From Synergistaceae bacterium (GTDB lineage Bacteria; Synergistota; Synergistia; Synergistales; Aminobacteriaceae), in assembly GCA_017439345.1 (NCBI GenBank), contig JAFSJJ010000012.1:1-44426 (forward strand): a stretch of DNA of 44,426 nt, given 5' to 3'. Under the pieces are notes generated by a model. It was not told the origin of the DNA. It ran no database searches and worked only from the letters and a program-made list of their open reading frames with translations. How positions within the stretch are numbered: the first letter of the stretch is position 1; each line of letters begins with the position of its first letter. Shown piece by piece: positions 25,389-33,422 of this stretch. Made by a program: the position numbers and the translations under genes.

Positions 25389-27317
25389 CTACTCAGCATG
25401 AGCAATGACGCTCTCGAATGCCTTGACTTCATGACCTGACTCAAAACTTAATTTATAATCAGCATCGTTAGTGATTACCATTATAGTAGTCAGGAGGTGT
25501 CCTGCTGCCTTGATTTTCTCAGGGTTAAACGTTATTAATTCCTGACCTGCTTTGACTCTGTCGCCCTCGTGAACGTGAATAGTGAAGCCTTCTCCCTTCA
25601 TCTCTACTGTGTCAAGTCCAATGTGTAATAATAATTCAAGTCCGCTGTCAGTGATGAGTCCTATAGCGTGGTTACTGCCTTCCATAGTCTGCTCAACAAC
25701 TGCGTCAACGGGAGCGAGCAAAATATTATCAACAGGTTCAATTGCAATTCCGTCACCTAAAACTTTTTCTGCAAATGTCGCGTCCGGAACGTTCTCAATT
25801 GCGATAGTCTTACCCGTCAAGAATGCCTTGAACTCGATAGCAGCATGTTCTGAGCGTGCCTTCTCTGCAAGTTCTTCTTTGGCTGCCTCATCGTTAGCTT
25901 CTACGTCAATGCCTTTGCGCTTTCCGATTATGTAAGTAAGTGCAAAGGGAACAACGACAGCTATAGCCATGCATATTGCGAACCACATTATTGAAGCCGG
26001 TTGAATAGAGAGAATTCCGGGAAGACCTCCGACACCGATTGCGCTTGCTGTAACACTCGCAGCAGTGCTGAGAATTCCCGCGATACATGAGCCGGTCATA
26101 CCGCACAAGAACGGAAATACGTACTTCAAATTTACTCCGAACATTGCAGGTTCAGTGACTCCCAGATAACACGAAATACACGAGGGAATATTCAACTCTT
26201 TAGCCTTGACGCTCCTCTTCTGCAAAAATATCATGCCGAGAACTGCGCTGCCCTGAGCAATATTAGATAATGCAATCATAGGCCATAACATAGTCCCCCC
26301 GAAGTCCGCGATTAACTGAATATCAATAGCGTTGCTCATGTGATGTAAACCCGTAATGACTAACGGAGCATAGAAGAAGCCGAACACTGCACCGAATATT
26401 ACTCTGAATGAACCGGAAATACCAGCATAGACAGCCGCAGAGATCCATGAACCTACACGCCAGCCGATAGGGCCAAGTATGAAATGAGCAGCCATGACAG
26501 CAAATAATAAGCTGAAAAAGGGAACAAGAATCATTTGCACTACTTGAGGAATAATTTTCTTGAAGAAGCGTTCAAGATATGCAAGAGTAAAAGCCGCTAA
26601 CATCGCCGGTATAACTTGAGCTTGATAACCTATCATGTTAATCTTGATGAAGCCAAAGTTCCATTGATTGATTGTTCCGTTCGCAAGAGCCGAAGCTACC
26701 CCGTAAGCATTAGTCAGCTGCGCAGAGACAAGAGTCAGACCGAGAATAAGGCCAAGCATCTCAGTGCCTCCCATTTTCTTCATGATGGTCCAGCAGATTC
26801 CGACAGGTATACCAACATGAAAGACTGCCTCACCTAACAGCCACAAGAAGTGATCTACTCCTGCCCAGAACTGGCTTTGACTGACGAGAGTTGCACCGTT
26901 GAAAATTTCCATGCTGTCAATAACGTTTCTGAAGCCGAGTATAAGACCTCCTACGACGATAGCAGGAATCAGGGGTGCGAATATTTCAGCTATTGAAGTC
27001 ATTAACTTTTGCAAAATATTCTGATTCTGCTTGGACATTGCTTTAACTTCTGCTTTAGAGACTCCCAAAATCCCCGACACTTCAGAAAAATCTTTGTAGA
27101 ACTCTGCTACTTCATTGCCTATGATGACCTGAAATTGTCCTGCCTGAGTGAACGTGCCTTTGACCGCCAATATTGCCTCAATGCGCTTGATGTCTGCCTT
27201 CTTTGGATCGACTAACACATAACGCATTCTTGTTATACAGTGTGAGACTGCTGCGATGTTCTCACGTCCTCCGACTGCTGCGAGTAATTCCTTTGCCTGT
27301 TCTGAGAATTTACCCAT
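25389..27317 (-). CDS. treB: Trehalose-specific PTS permease EIIBCA (fused EIIA)
   Basis: Takes up and phosphorylates trehalose. The EIIB domain (residues about 1-80) has the phosphocysteine C27 in SHCITRMRY. The membrane EIIC domain spans about 110-460 (for example LIPAIVVGGLILGFRNVIDSM and GLHHMSNAIDIQLI). The C-terminal EIIA domain of the glucose/Crr type (about 515-640) has phosphohistidine H565 in LLLHIGLDTVEMKG. Many TreB proteins lack EIIA and borrow Crr; here it is fused, so only EI and HPr are needed in addition. Length 642 aa matches EIIBCA. The start codon lies 12 bases after a GGAGG that sits in a perfect palindrome, which may control expression. Confidence 0.92.
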   Translation of the reverse strand: MGKFSEQAKELLAAVGGRENIAAVSHCITRMRYVLVDPKKADIKRIEAILAVKGTFTQAGQFQVIIGNEVAEFYKDFSEVSGILGVSKAEVKAMSKQNQNILQKLMTSIAEIFAPLIPAIVVGGLILGFRNVIDSMEIFNGATLVSQSQFWAGVDHFLWLLGEAVFHVGIPVGICWTIMKKMGGTEMLGLILGLTLVSAQLTNAYGVASALANGTINQWNFGFIKINMIGYQAQVIPAMLAAFTLAYLERFFKKIIPQVVQMILVPFFSLLFAVMAAHFILGPIGWRVGSWISAAVYAGISGSFRVIFGAVFGFFYAPLVITGLHHMSNAIDIQLIADFGGTMLWPMIALSNIAQGSAVLGMIFLQKRSVKAKELNIPSCISCYLGVTEPAMFGVNLKYVFPFLCGMTGSCIAGILSTAASVTASAIGVGGLPGILSIQPASIMWFAICMAIAVVVPFALTYIIGKRKGIDVEANDEAAKEELAEKARSEHAAIEFKAFLTGKTIAIENVPDATFAEKVLGDGIAIEPVDNILLAPVDAVVEQTMEGSNHAIGLITDSGLELLLHIGLDTVEMKGEGFTIHVHEGDRVKAGQELITFNPEKIKAAGHLLTTIMVITNDADYKLSFESGHEVKAFESVIAHAE

Positions 27318-27321
27318 TTGA

Positions 27322-27341
27322 ATACAACGCCTCCGTTGTAT
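27322..27341 (-). promoter_or_regulatory. Perfect palindrome containing the treB ribosome binding site
   Basis: Arms ATACAACG and CGTTGTAT (8 bp, perfect) flank a 4-base centre. On the treB strand the GGAGG covers the centre plus the last base of the first arm. It could be an operator for a trehalose regulator or an RNA hairpin that displays or hides the binding site. Confidence 0.6.
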
Positions 27342-27407
27342 AAATTTTGTCTCGTGGAATAATTGAAGTGTAGTGCGCTAATTATAATCTAAAGGAGTGA
27401 ATTTACT

Positions 27408-27905
27408 ATGCGTATTTATTTCGGTCTGGGTTCTAATCTCTATGACAGACTCGCTAACTTGAGGGACGCTTTAACCTGTCTTGAATCAATCGGACGAGTC
27501 ATAAAGGCTTCAAGCGTGTATTCAACTCCAGCATGGGGAGGAGTCTCACAGCCCGATTACCTGAATGCTTGTGCGTTAATAGAGTCTGACTCTGTGCTAA
27601 GTCCCGTTGAACTCCTGACAACAATAAAAAATTTTGAGTCAAAACTTGGCCGAGTCCCTTCCGTCAGGTGGGGAGAGCGCAAAATCGACATTGATATATT
27701 ATTAATAGACAACATGATATATTCTTCACCGGAGCTTAATATCCCTCATGTGAGTCTGCCTGAAAGATTGTTCGTTCTAGTACCGTTAAGAGAGTTATTG
27801 ACTCAAGAATGGACTCATCCTGTGAATAATAAGACTCTTGGTGAAATGATTGAAGCTCTTGCAGGGAGGGAGCCTCAGCCTTTGAGAGTAACGAATCTGC
27901 TATAA
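27408..27905 (+). CDS. folK: 6-hydroxymethyl-7,8-dihydropterin pyrophosphokinase
   Basis: Transfers pyrophosphate from ATP to hydroxymethyl-dihydropterin in folate synthesis. It has the family opening IYFGLGSNLYDRLANL, the P-A-W-G segment and the signature RWGERKIDIDILLID, then IPHVSLPERLFVLVPL. Length 165 aa is normal. Start ATG 27408 has AAAGGAGTG about 10 bases upstream. It is divergent from treB with a 90-bp gap. No folP or folB lies next to it here. A TATAAT at 27383-27388 is close to the start and lacks a well-spaced -35. Confidence 0.95.
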   Translation: MRIYFGLGSNLYDRLANLRDALTCLESIGRVIKASSVYSTPAWGGVSQPDYLNACALIESDSVLSPVELLTTIKNFESKLGRVPSVRWGERKIDIDILLIDNMIYSSPELNIPHVSLPERLFVLVPLRELLTQEWTHPVNNKTLGEMIEALAGREPQPLRVTNLL

Positions 27906-27906
27906 T
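27898..27906 (+). promoter_or_regulatory. Extended -10 promoter candidate after folK
   Basis: TGC-TATAAT overlaps the folK stop region and would start transcription near 27913, just before a structured leader and a small ORF. No good -35 is visible, as allowed for extended -10 promoters. Confidence 0.4.
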
Positions 27907-27924
27907 ATTTCTCAGAGGGAGCCC

Positions 27925-27967
27925 CAGGTGAGTACAGGGCTCATCATTGAGCGGGGAGTCACCCTGT
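27925..27967 (+). promoter_or_regulatory. Leader with two mutually exclusive stems
   Basis: The segment TCACCCTGT (27959-27967) can pair either with CAGGTGA (27925-27931, 7 bp with one bulge) or with ACAGGG (27934-27939, 6 bp). A third hairpin GCTCA-tcat-TGAGC (27939-27952) lies between. The first alternative covers the GTG start at 27928. I do not recognise a known riboswitch class. Confidence 0.35.
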
Positions 27968-28119
27968 GGATTCGAGGTGAACTGCGCGGTATGGGTAAAA
28001 AGTCCAATCGTAAGCAAGCCAACAAAAAGCAGCGTCGTGATTTCCTGGCGGGGATACATCACATCATCGCTGCTCTTTATTATCTTGTGAAGCTTATCCT
28101 ACTATTCTTAGGTAAGTAG
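27928..28119 (+). CDS. Small basic membrane protein ORF, function unknown
   Basis: A 63-codon frame from GTG 27928 with AGGGAG 6 bases upstream. An internal ATG at 27991, with GAGGTG 11 bases upstream, would give a 42-residue protein. From that ATG the sequence begins MGKKSNRKQANKKQRRDF, strongly basic, then continues as one hydrophobic helix (IIAALYYLVKLILLFLGK). A basic head plus a single membrane helix is typical of small membrane-regulatory peptides or ribosome-adjacent proteins, but I recognise no family. Base composition is more GC-rich than its surroundings. It has its own promoter candidate and an unusual leader. It is convergent with the restriction enzyme gene. It may be a chance ORF. 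Ribosome profiling or conservation in relatives would decide. Confidence 0.4.
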   Translation: MSTGLIIERGVTLWIRGELRGMGKKSNRKQANKKQRRDFLAGIHHIIAALYYLVKLILLFLGK

Positions 28120-28189
28120 AAACCTGATAAACTGGCGTTCTTAACTTCATTAGGGGTTCAGCTTTCTCCCTTCGCTTCCCCTGCTAATA

Positions 28190-31100
28190 TTATATACCAA
28201 GTTCAGGCATCGACTCAAAAATTTTCACGCTCTCTACGCTGACTCTTGTAACCCTCGCAATCAAATCTATAACGTAACTCGAATCACCATGCTCACGACC
28301 CCAGTTATTGCAGTCATTGCGAATGTTGCTGCCCTTGTCGGTCGAGTCCTGATAACGTTCTATTATCCAATCGAGCGCGCTCCGTCCGTTCACGATATAA
28401 CGCCACGCAGACTCCGGAATGTTCTCAATCACGAGAGAGTCATTATATCTTATCGCAGACTTGTTCAGAGCCTTCATCTTCTTGATAACGTAATCACGGC
28501 TTTCACTCGACCACACAAGACTCACCGGCCACTTGTCGACTCGTTCGTAATTAACATGCAGATCTGCTAACTTCCTGCCCGCCTCCTCGAACAACCTGAA
28601 TTCACGGACAAACGGAACTCTTGCAAGCATTCTCTTAACGTCATTGCTGAATTTCTTTGCATAATCAGGGGACGACAACACACCGTATATATAATAGAAA
28701 ATATCTTCTTTCGTGATTGAGTCATCGTTATAGTGTCTGCGAAAGAGTCTCAGGGCGTAATTGCTGATTCCGTCGCGCCGTTCAATTCCTGAGTGAAAGA
28801 GTCCTGAGCCTGTATCTTCATACCAGTAGAGCGGGAAGCATTGAGCTGCTGATTGTATCGTGAGTGAAGGCAACGTGTCGACCATTAACGCGGAAAATAC
28901 TTTATTGCTGCCAATACCGGGAATGCATATAGTAAGATTCTTTGTGTCAGGGTGAGGGAACATCGCGGGCATCTGATAAACTCTCTGAACTGTTTCACGG
29001 CTGAAATGAGTTATCATCTTGCAAAACGGACTGTAAAGCGACTCTCTTAATGTATCGTCATTCAACGTTGCAGAAGACTTCAGAGCAGTTATATTCTTGC
29101 AGACTTCATCACGTGAAAAATTGTAGCTGTATACGTCATGACCGCTTTTACTTCCTGCCGAGTACCTGTCATCGAAAATAGCAAACTCCCCTGACTCCTT
29201 CTTATTGCCAAGCCTCATGAACGACTCAAAGAGTTCGCTGCGTTTATTCACCCAATCGCCGTACTTATTCGGAGTGATTTCACGTAACAGCCCCCGTCCT
29301 GACATAGTGCCGAATGACTCAAGCCTTGAGAGTTCGCGCAGTTTATCTTCACGGGTCATGTAGTCGCCGACTTCATAATAATATATCCTGTGTGAGTCAG
29401 TGCTGCCGTTATCCTTCACAAAGAGTGTTATTGCTATTGGTAATCGAGTCCCCTCGCCGAAAACGTTTCCGCATTCCTTCTGTCTGAGTTCGCCTTGAGT
29501 GTTTGCATTCCCTCTGAGATTGAATATGTAAATTTTCCTGAATTCCTTTGCGAGACTCTTTCTTAATCCGTCCCCGCTGTTTGAGTCAATAAATGCACCG
29601 TTGCTGACGAAGCATATAACCCCCTTGTCTCGTATTCGTTCTGAAGCCCATTTTATAGCGCGTATGTAGCTGTCGTAAAGTGAATTCTTGTTAGTAGCTC
29701 TGCTGTCTAGTGCATAAGAGTCCGTGATTTTCTCATCGAGTGCCTTATATTGTCCCTTCTTGCCGACACTGTAGGGGGGATTGCCGATTATAACGTGAAT
29801 GTCGGATTTTTCCTGCTCGTAAGCTCTTCTGCCGTTCTCTTGAAATACGGGGTGAAGGTGTAGTGTAGGACTCTCGTTGAGTCTGAATGTGTCAGTTAAT
29901 ATTATTCCGGGAAAAGGTGTATAGCTCCCGTTAATCTCGTAAAATGCAGCTTCGATATTAATTGCAGAGATGTAATAAGCGAGTAATAATAATTCGTTAG
30001 CGTGAAGTTCTGAGGGTTCGTGAAGTTTCTCTTCTTGATTCCATACGTAATATTTATCGCGTAATCTGTCAGGAGTCATTAAGCCGAGCTGAATTAGTCT
30101 GACCATGAAAGTTCCTGTCCCTGAGAAAGGATCTAAGATGTGAACGCCCCTGGCTCCGAGTCCTTCATTAATGCCGAGTTCGTGAATTACAGCCCAGTCT
30201 GCACTCTTGATGATAAAATCTACGACTTCAGAAGGAGTGTAGACAATGCCGAGCCTTTGAGCCGTCTCTTTGAAGGCCTGCCTGAAGAATCTTTCATAAA
30301 TTCTGCGGATAACTTCCTGCCTGCCCCTGTCGTCGCTGATGACCATAACTTTTTCGTGAACGTCCTGATAGAAGCCTTCGAGTTCTGATGCCCTGCTCTC
30401 GAGGTTGTATTTTGCCAGAGTGTTTAACATGTTCTGCATGACTTGTGAAACGGGGTTGCGCTGTGAGAATTCGTGAAATAACTCATCAAAAACGGGTCTG
30501 CTTATCATGTGCTGTGATAACATATCGAGTGCTTCAGCCTGAGTGATTGACGGGTTAATATTTTCGTGAAGTCCGTTCATGAAAGACTCGAAAGCTTCGT
30601 TAATTTCCTGAATATCTGAGTTAATAAGCTCGTTGAGTCTCGTTGAGTTATTCTCTGCTACGTTCGATAAGTCTTTAATCCATTTGTCCCAGTATTCTCT
30701 ATCACCGCACTTCTTGACTATGCGAATATTTACAGCGTCGCGCCACTGTTTTAATTTTTCAGGAGTGAAGTAATCTGCGCCCCTTTCTGAGTCCGGAGGG
30801 AAGACTCTTATTTTCGGTGAAGAGTCATTGAGGTCGAGAGAGTTAATAACCGCGTTGAAGTGGTCATCGTGAGCTCTTAGTGCCTGCAAGACCTGCCAAA
30901 CAGTTTTATAGCTTTCGTTATCGTCGAGTGCCTGCTCAGGTTCTACGCCGGGAGTTACAGCTACAGGGAGAATGACATAACCGAAATTTTTACCAGGAGC
31001 TTTTCTCATGACCCGTCCTACGCTTTGAACTATGTCGATTTCAGATTTTCTTGCATTGAGAAAGATTACAGCATCGAGAGCCGGGACATCTACACCTTCA

Positions 31101-32671
31101 GAGAGACAGCGCGCATTTGATAGGATTCTGCAAGAGTCCGAGTCATCTTTGAGCCACTGAAGCAGCCTCGAACGTTCAGAAGCCGGAGCAGTGCCGTCAA
31201 TGTGTCGAACTTCGCAGGTTAATTTTTCGTTATCAGAGTCAGAGTTAATGACTTTAGGGAAGTTAGCAGCAAAATTCTTTGAGCCTTGAATAGTACTTGT
31301 GAAAGCTACGGCGCGTTTCATGGGCTGAGGGTCATTGTGAATGAAATCGTAATCTTCTGAGCTGATTTCTTTTGCAAGGGCTTTATATGTCCCTAAAATT
31401 TTCGCGTAGTCGTCGACTTCACTGCCTGAACTTGAGTCAGAGTCAATCATGAATATCATAACTTTGTAGTCAGTTAATAATTCGCGCTTTACTGCTTCCG
31501 AGAAGGATAACCTGTAGAACTCCGGGCCGAAAATATTCTCGTCTTCCATTGAGCACAACGGCTTTTCAGATTTATTTGCCTGTTTCTGGACTGAGTCGCT
31601 GTATATTTTAGGTGTAGCAGTCATGTAGAGTCTTAATCTTGAGTGAATAAAATCATCGTCATGAATTTTTGTGAAGCTGGAATCGTCTCGGCCTGCTGTT
31701 CTGTGGGCTTCGTCGCATATAGTCAAGTCAAAGTCAGGAAGTCCCATAGTTTGAGCGTCGTGAATAACCTGTAGTGATTGATACGTAGCGAATATAACGG
31801 TCATAGCCGAGTCAGAATCTTGCAGCCTGTTAAATGAGTCCAGTAAATTTTTTGCGTTCGTGGTCGGGGGGCAGATTAATTCAGAGAGTCTTAAATCTTC
31901 GTCAAAATATTCTTTGCGTCCTACTGTCTTATCAGAACATACTGCGAAAGATAACATGTTAATATTTTCGTCTCTGTCAGAGTTCCACGCCAATATTGAC
32001 TGGTTTAATAACGAGATGGACGGCACAAGGACTAACACGAGTCCGCCTCTTCCTGCGAGTCTTTGAGCGATATTCAGAGAAGTGAAGGTCTTACCAGTTC
32101 CGCAGGCCATGATTAATTTACCCCGTGAGTGAGCTTGAAACTTTTCGATGACGTTATTAACTGCCTGTTCTTGATGTTCGAGCAAAGTTTTATGAATGTA
32201 TTTCACATTATCAAGATTATCAAAGCTGAACGAGTCCCAGTCGATTCCGGAAAGTTCGAGGCGTTCAAGAGTTAAGAGCGTTACGGGTATTGTTTGATTT
32301 TCGAGAGCGTCAAGGGCGTTGCGGCCAAGTTCTATAGTTGCGATTATGATTCGTTCGGAGTAAATAACTTTGCTGCTAGCCGATAGAAACGAGTCAATTT
32401 CTGATTTAGTTACTGCTCCTGAGTCGTCCCTGAACTTGCATTGTATAGCACATAGTGAGTCCGAGTCTCTTAACTTTGCAACGATGTCAATACCTGTGTC
32501 GTGTTTATTATTATTGCCGGGCCAGTCCTTCCAGAGCCATAAATTACTAAATCGCGACTTGTAAAATTTATCGTGTCTTAGAAAGTACAGGCACAGGGTC
32601 TCGAATAACGCGCCTTTATCGTGAGAGCTTTGACTCTGAGATATATTATTAATTATGTTGTCGAGTGTCAT
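28190..32671 (-). CDS. Single-polypeptide restriction-modification enzyme, Type ISP-like (nuclease-helicase-methylase)
   Basis: 1493 aa carrying a whole R-M system. In order: an Mrr-like PD-(D/E)xK nuclease (E24, D62 in TGIDIVA, K79 in IQCKF); a superfamily 2 helicase/translocase (Walker A CGTGKT at 190-195, DEAH at 320-323, motif VI QSVGRVMR at 548-555); a linker; a gamma-type N6-adenine methylase (motif I DPFSGTGTF at 846-854, motif IV NPPY at 963-966); and a C-terminal region (about 1130-1493) that would be the target-recognition domain. The order and size match Type ISP enzymes such as LlaGI, which methylate one strand and translocate before cutting. All key residues look intact. It is divergent from a Doc toxin pair. 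GAGTC is common in it as elsewhere, so it does not look freshly imported. Confidence 0.88.
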   Translation of the reverse strand: MTLDNIINNISQSQSSHDKGALFETLCLYFLRHDKFYKSRFSNLWLWKDWPGNNNKHDTGIDIVAKLRDSDSLCAIQCKFRDDSGAVTKSEIDSFLSASSKVIYSERIIIATIELGRNALDALENQTIPVTLLTLERLELSGIDWDSFSFDNLDNVKYIHKTLLEHQEQAVNNVIEKFQAHSRGKLIMACGTGKTFTSLNIAQRLAGRGGLVLVLVPSISLLNQSILAWNSDRDENINMLSFAVCSDKTVGRKEYFDEDLRLSELICPPTTNAKNLLDSFNRLQDSDSAMTVIFATYQSLQVIHDAQTMGLPDFDLTICDEAHRTAGRDDSSFTKIHDDDFIHSRLRLYMTATPKIYSDSVQKQANKSEKPLCSMEDENIFGPEFYRLSFSEAVKRELLTDYKVMIFMIDSDSSSGSEVDDYAKILGTYKALAKEISSEDYDFIHNDPQPMKRAVAFTSTIQGSKNFAANFPKVINSDSDNEKLTCEVRHIDGTAPASERSRLLQWLKDDSDSCRILSNARCLSEGVDVPALDAVIFLNARKSEIDIVQSVGRVMRKAPGKNFGYVILPVAVTPGVEPEQALDDNESYKTVWQVLQALRAHDDHFNAVINSLDLNDSSPKIRVFPPDSERGADYFTPEKLKQWRDAVNIRIVKKCGDREYWDKWIKDLSNVAENNSTRLNELINSDIQEINEAFESFMNGLHENINPSITQAEALDMLSQHMISRPVFDELFHEFSQRNPVSQVMQNMLNTLAKYNLESRASELEGFYQDVHEKVMVISDDRGRQEVIRRIYERFFRQAFKETAQRLGIVYTPSEVVDFIIKSADWAVIHELGINEGLGARGVHILDPFSGTGTFMVRLIQLGLMTPDRLRDKYYVWNQEEKLHEPSELHANELLLLAYYISAINIEAAFYEINGSYTPFPGIILTDTFRLNESPTLHLHPVFQENGRRAYEQEKSDIHVIIGNPPYSVGKKGQYKALDEKITDSYALDSRATNKNSLYDSYIRAIKWASERIRDKGVICFVSNGAFIDSNSGDGLRKSLAKEFRKIYIFNLRGNANTQGELRQKECGNVFGEGTRLPIAITLFVKDNGSTDSHRIYYYEVGDYMTREDKLRELSRLESFGTMSGRGLLREITPNKYGDWVNKRSELFESFMRLGNKKESGEFAIFDDRYSAGSKSGHDVYSYNFSRDEVCKNITALKSSATLNDDTLRESLYSPFCKMITHFSRETVQRVYQMPAMFPHPDTKNLTICIPGIGSNKVFSALMVDTLPSLTIQSAAQCFPLYWYEDTGSGLFHSGIERRDGISNYALRLFRRHYNDDSITKEDIFYYIYGVLSSPDYAKKFSNDVKRMLARVPFVREFRLFEEAGRKLADLHVNYERVDKWPVSLVWSSESRDYVIKKMKALNKSAIRYNDSLVIENIPESAWRYIVNGRSALDWIIERYQDSTDKGSNIRNDCNNWGREHGDSSYVIDLIARVTRVSVESVKIFESMPELGI

Positions 32672-32680
32672 GAAAATATT

Positions 32681-32711
32681 TTGTCTCCGGTGAAAAATTT
32701 TTGTTTATAAT
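32681..32711 (+). promoter_or_regulatory. Promoter candidate for the antitoxin-doc operon
   Basis: TTGTCT (32681-32686), 19-bp spacer, TATAAT (32706-32711), 40 bp upstream of the small antitoxin ATG. It also overlaps the upstream region of the divergent restriction gene. Confidence 0.45.
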
Positions 32712-32750
32712 AATAGCAAATTTTATTATTATTAATGGAAGTTCGAGGCA

Positions 32751-32903
32751 ATGAGTACAGGAACTATAGAAAAAGAAAAATATTATAACGTTCAGGGAGC
32801 TCAAGAGACTCATGAATATGTAACTCATGATGAAGTTGTAAAGATGACCGCTCATTTTATCGGGAAGCATAGAGAAGCGTTAGAGGTGCTTGCAAGTGCG
32901 TAG
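32751..32903 (+). CDS. Putative 50-residue antitoxin of Doc
   Basis: Short frame from ATG 32751: MSTGTIEKEKYYNVQGAQE, then HEYVTHDEVVKMTAHFIGKH and the end EALEVLASA. The last 8 bases (GTGCGTAG) overlap the start of doc, the classical toxin-antitoxin coupling. The acidic-basic helical C-terminal half, with V-T-H-x-E-V-x-K-M, would wrap the toxin as the Phd C-terminus does. The N-terminus is too short for a full Phd DNA-binding domain, so autoregulation may be weak or use another factor. A GAGG lies only 2 bases upstream of ATG, an unfavourable spacing. I know of no named family. The call rests on the overlap and position. Confidence 0.65.
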   Translation: MSTGTIEKEKYYNVQGAQETHEYVTHDEVVKMTAHFIGKHREALEVLASA

Positions 32904-33276
32904 ATTATCATTAGAAGAAATTATTTACATTCATTCTGAAGTTGTAAAAGAAACAGGAGGCAGTGACGGCATTAGAGATACGGGACTGCTTGACTCTGCT
33001 GTTAATGCACCTTTTCAGTCATTCGGCGGTTATGATGTTTACCCGACAATTTACGAGAAGGCTGCACGTCTTGGCTTTGGCTTGGCACGAAATCACGCAT
33101 TTGTTGACGGGAATAAAAGAATTGCAGTAATTGCTGTTCTTGAATTTCTCAGCGCGAACGGTATTGAAATCGACTGCACAGAGTCTGAATTATCCTCGAT
33201 GTTCTACAATCTTGCTGCATCTGAAGAAACTTTTGACGACCTTGTGAAGTGGCTCAAGGTTCACGAAGCGCATTAA
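32896..33276 (+). CDS. doc: Doc/Fic-family toxin (death on curing)
   Basis: 126 aa. The Fic motif HAFVDGNKR is at residues 67-75. Doc proteins use it to phosphorylate elongation factor Tu with ATP and stop translation, and the short length and D-x-N-K-R form fit Doc rather than long Fic AMP-transferases. The opening RRLSLEEIIYIHSEVV and GIRDTGLLDSAVNAP are family-typical. I chose GTG 32896, with GAGGTG 7 bases upstream and an 8-bp overlap with the antitoxin, over TTG 32890. The pair sits next to a restriction-modification gene, a common place for addiction modules that help keep a locus. Confidence 0.9.
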   Translation: MRRLSLEEIIYIHSEVVKETGGSDGIRDTGLLDSAVNAPFQSFGGYDVYPTIYEKAARLGFGLARNHAFVDGNKRIAVIAVLEFLSANGIEIDCTESELSSMFYNLAASEETFDDLVKWLKVHEAH

Positions 33277-33289
33277 ATCCAATCACAAG

Positions 33290-33312
33290 TTACTAATACA
33301 TTTACTAATACA
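33290..33312. repeat. 12-bp direct tandem repeat
   Basis: TTACTAATACA occurs twice with one base between (33290-33300 and 33302-33312) in the gap after doc. The rest of the 146-bp gap is AT-rich, with a TATAAT-like sequence near 33373 but no convincing -35. Confidence 0.7.
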
Positions 33313-33422
33313 AGAACACCCTTCAATCAGAGTGCTTATAAATATTTATTTGCTTTAAGCTGTTATATAATTACATCAAATTTTATATTCAGATTTCAGA
33401 ATTCAGGGAGCGAATAAATCAC

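Noticed and set aside
27363-27388. TTGAAG with TATAAT upstream of folK as a promoter
   Set aside because: The spacer is only 14 bp and the start of transcription would fall inside the ribosome binding site, so I do not call it.
28140-28185. AGGGG/CCCCT pairing between the small ORF and the R-M gene as a terminator
   Set aside because: The loop is about 20 bases with little inner pairing and there is no T-run.
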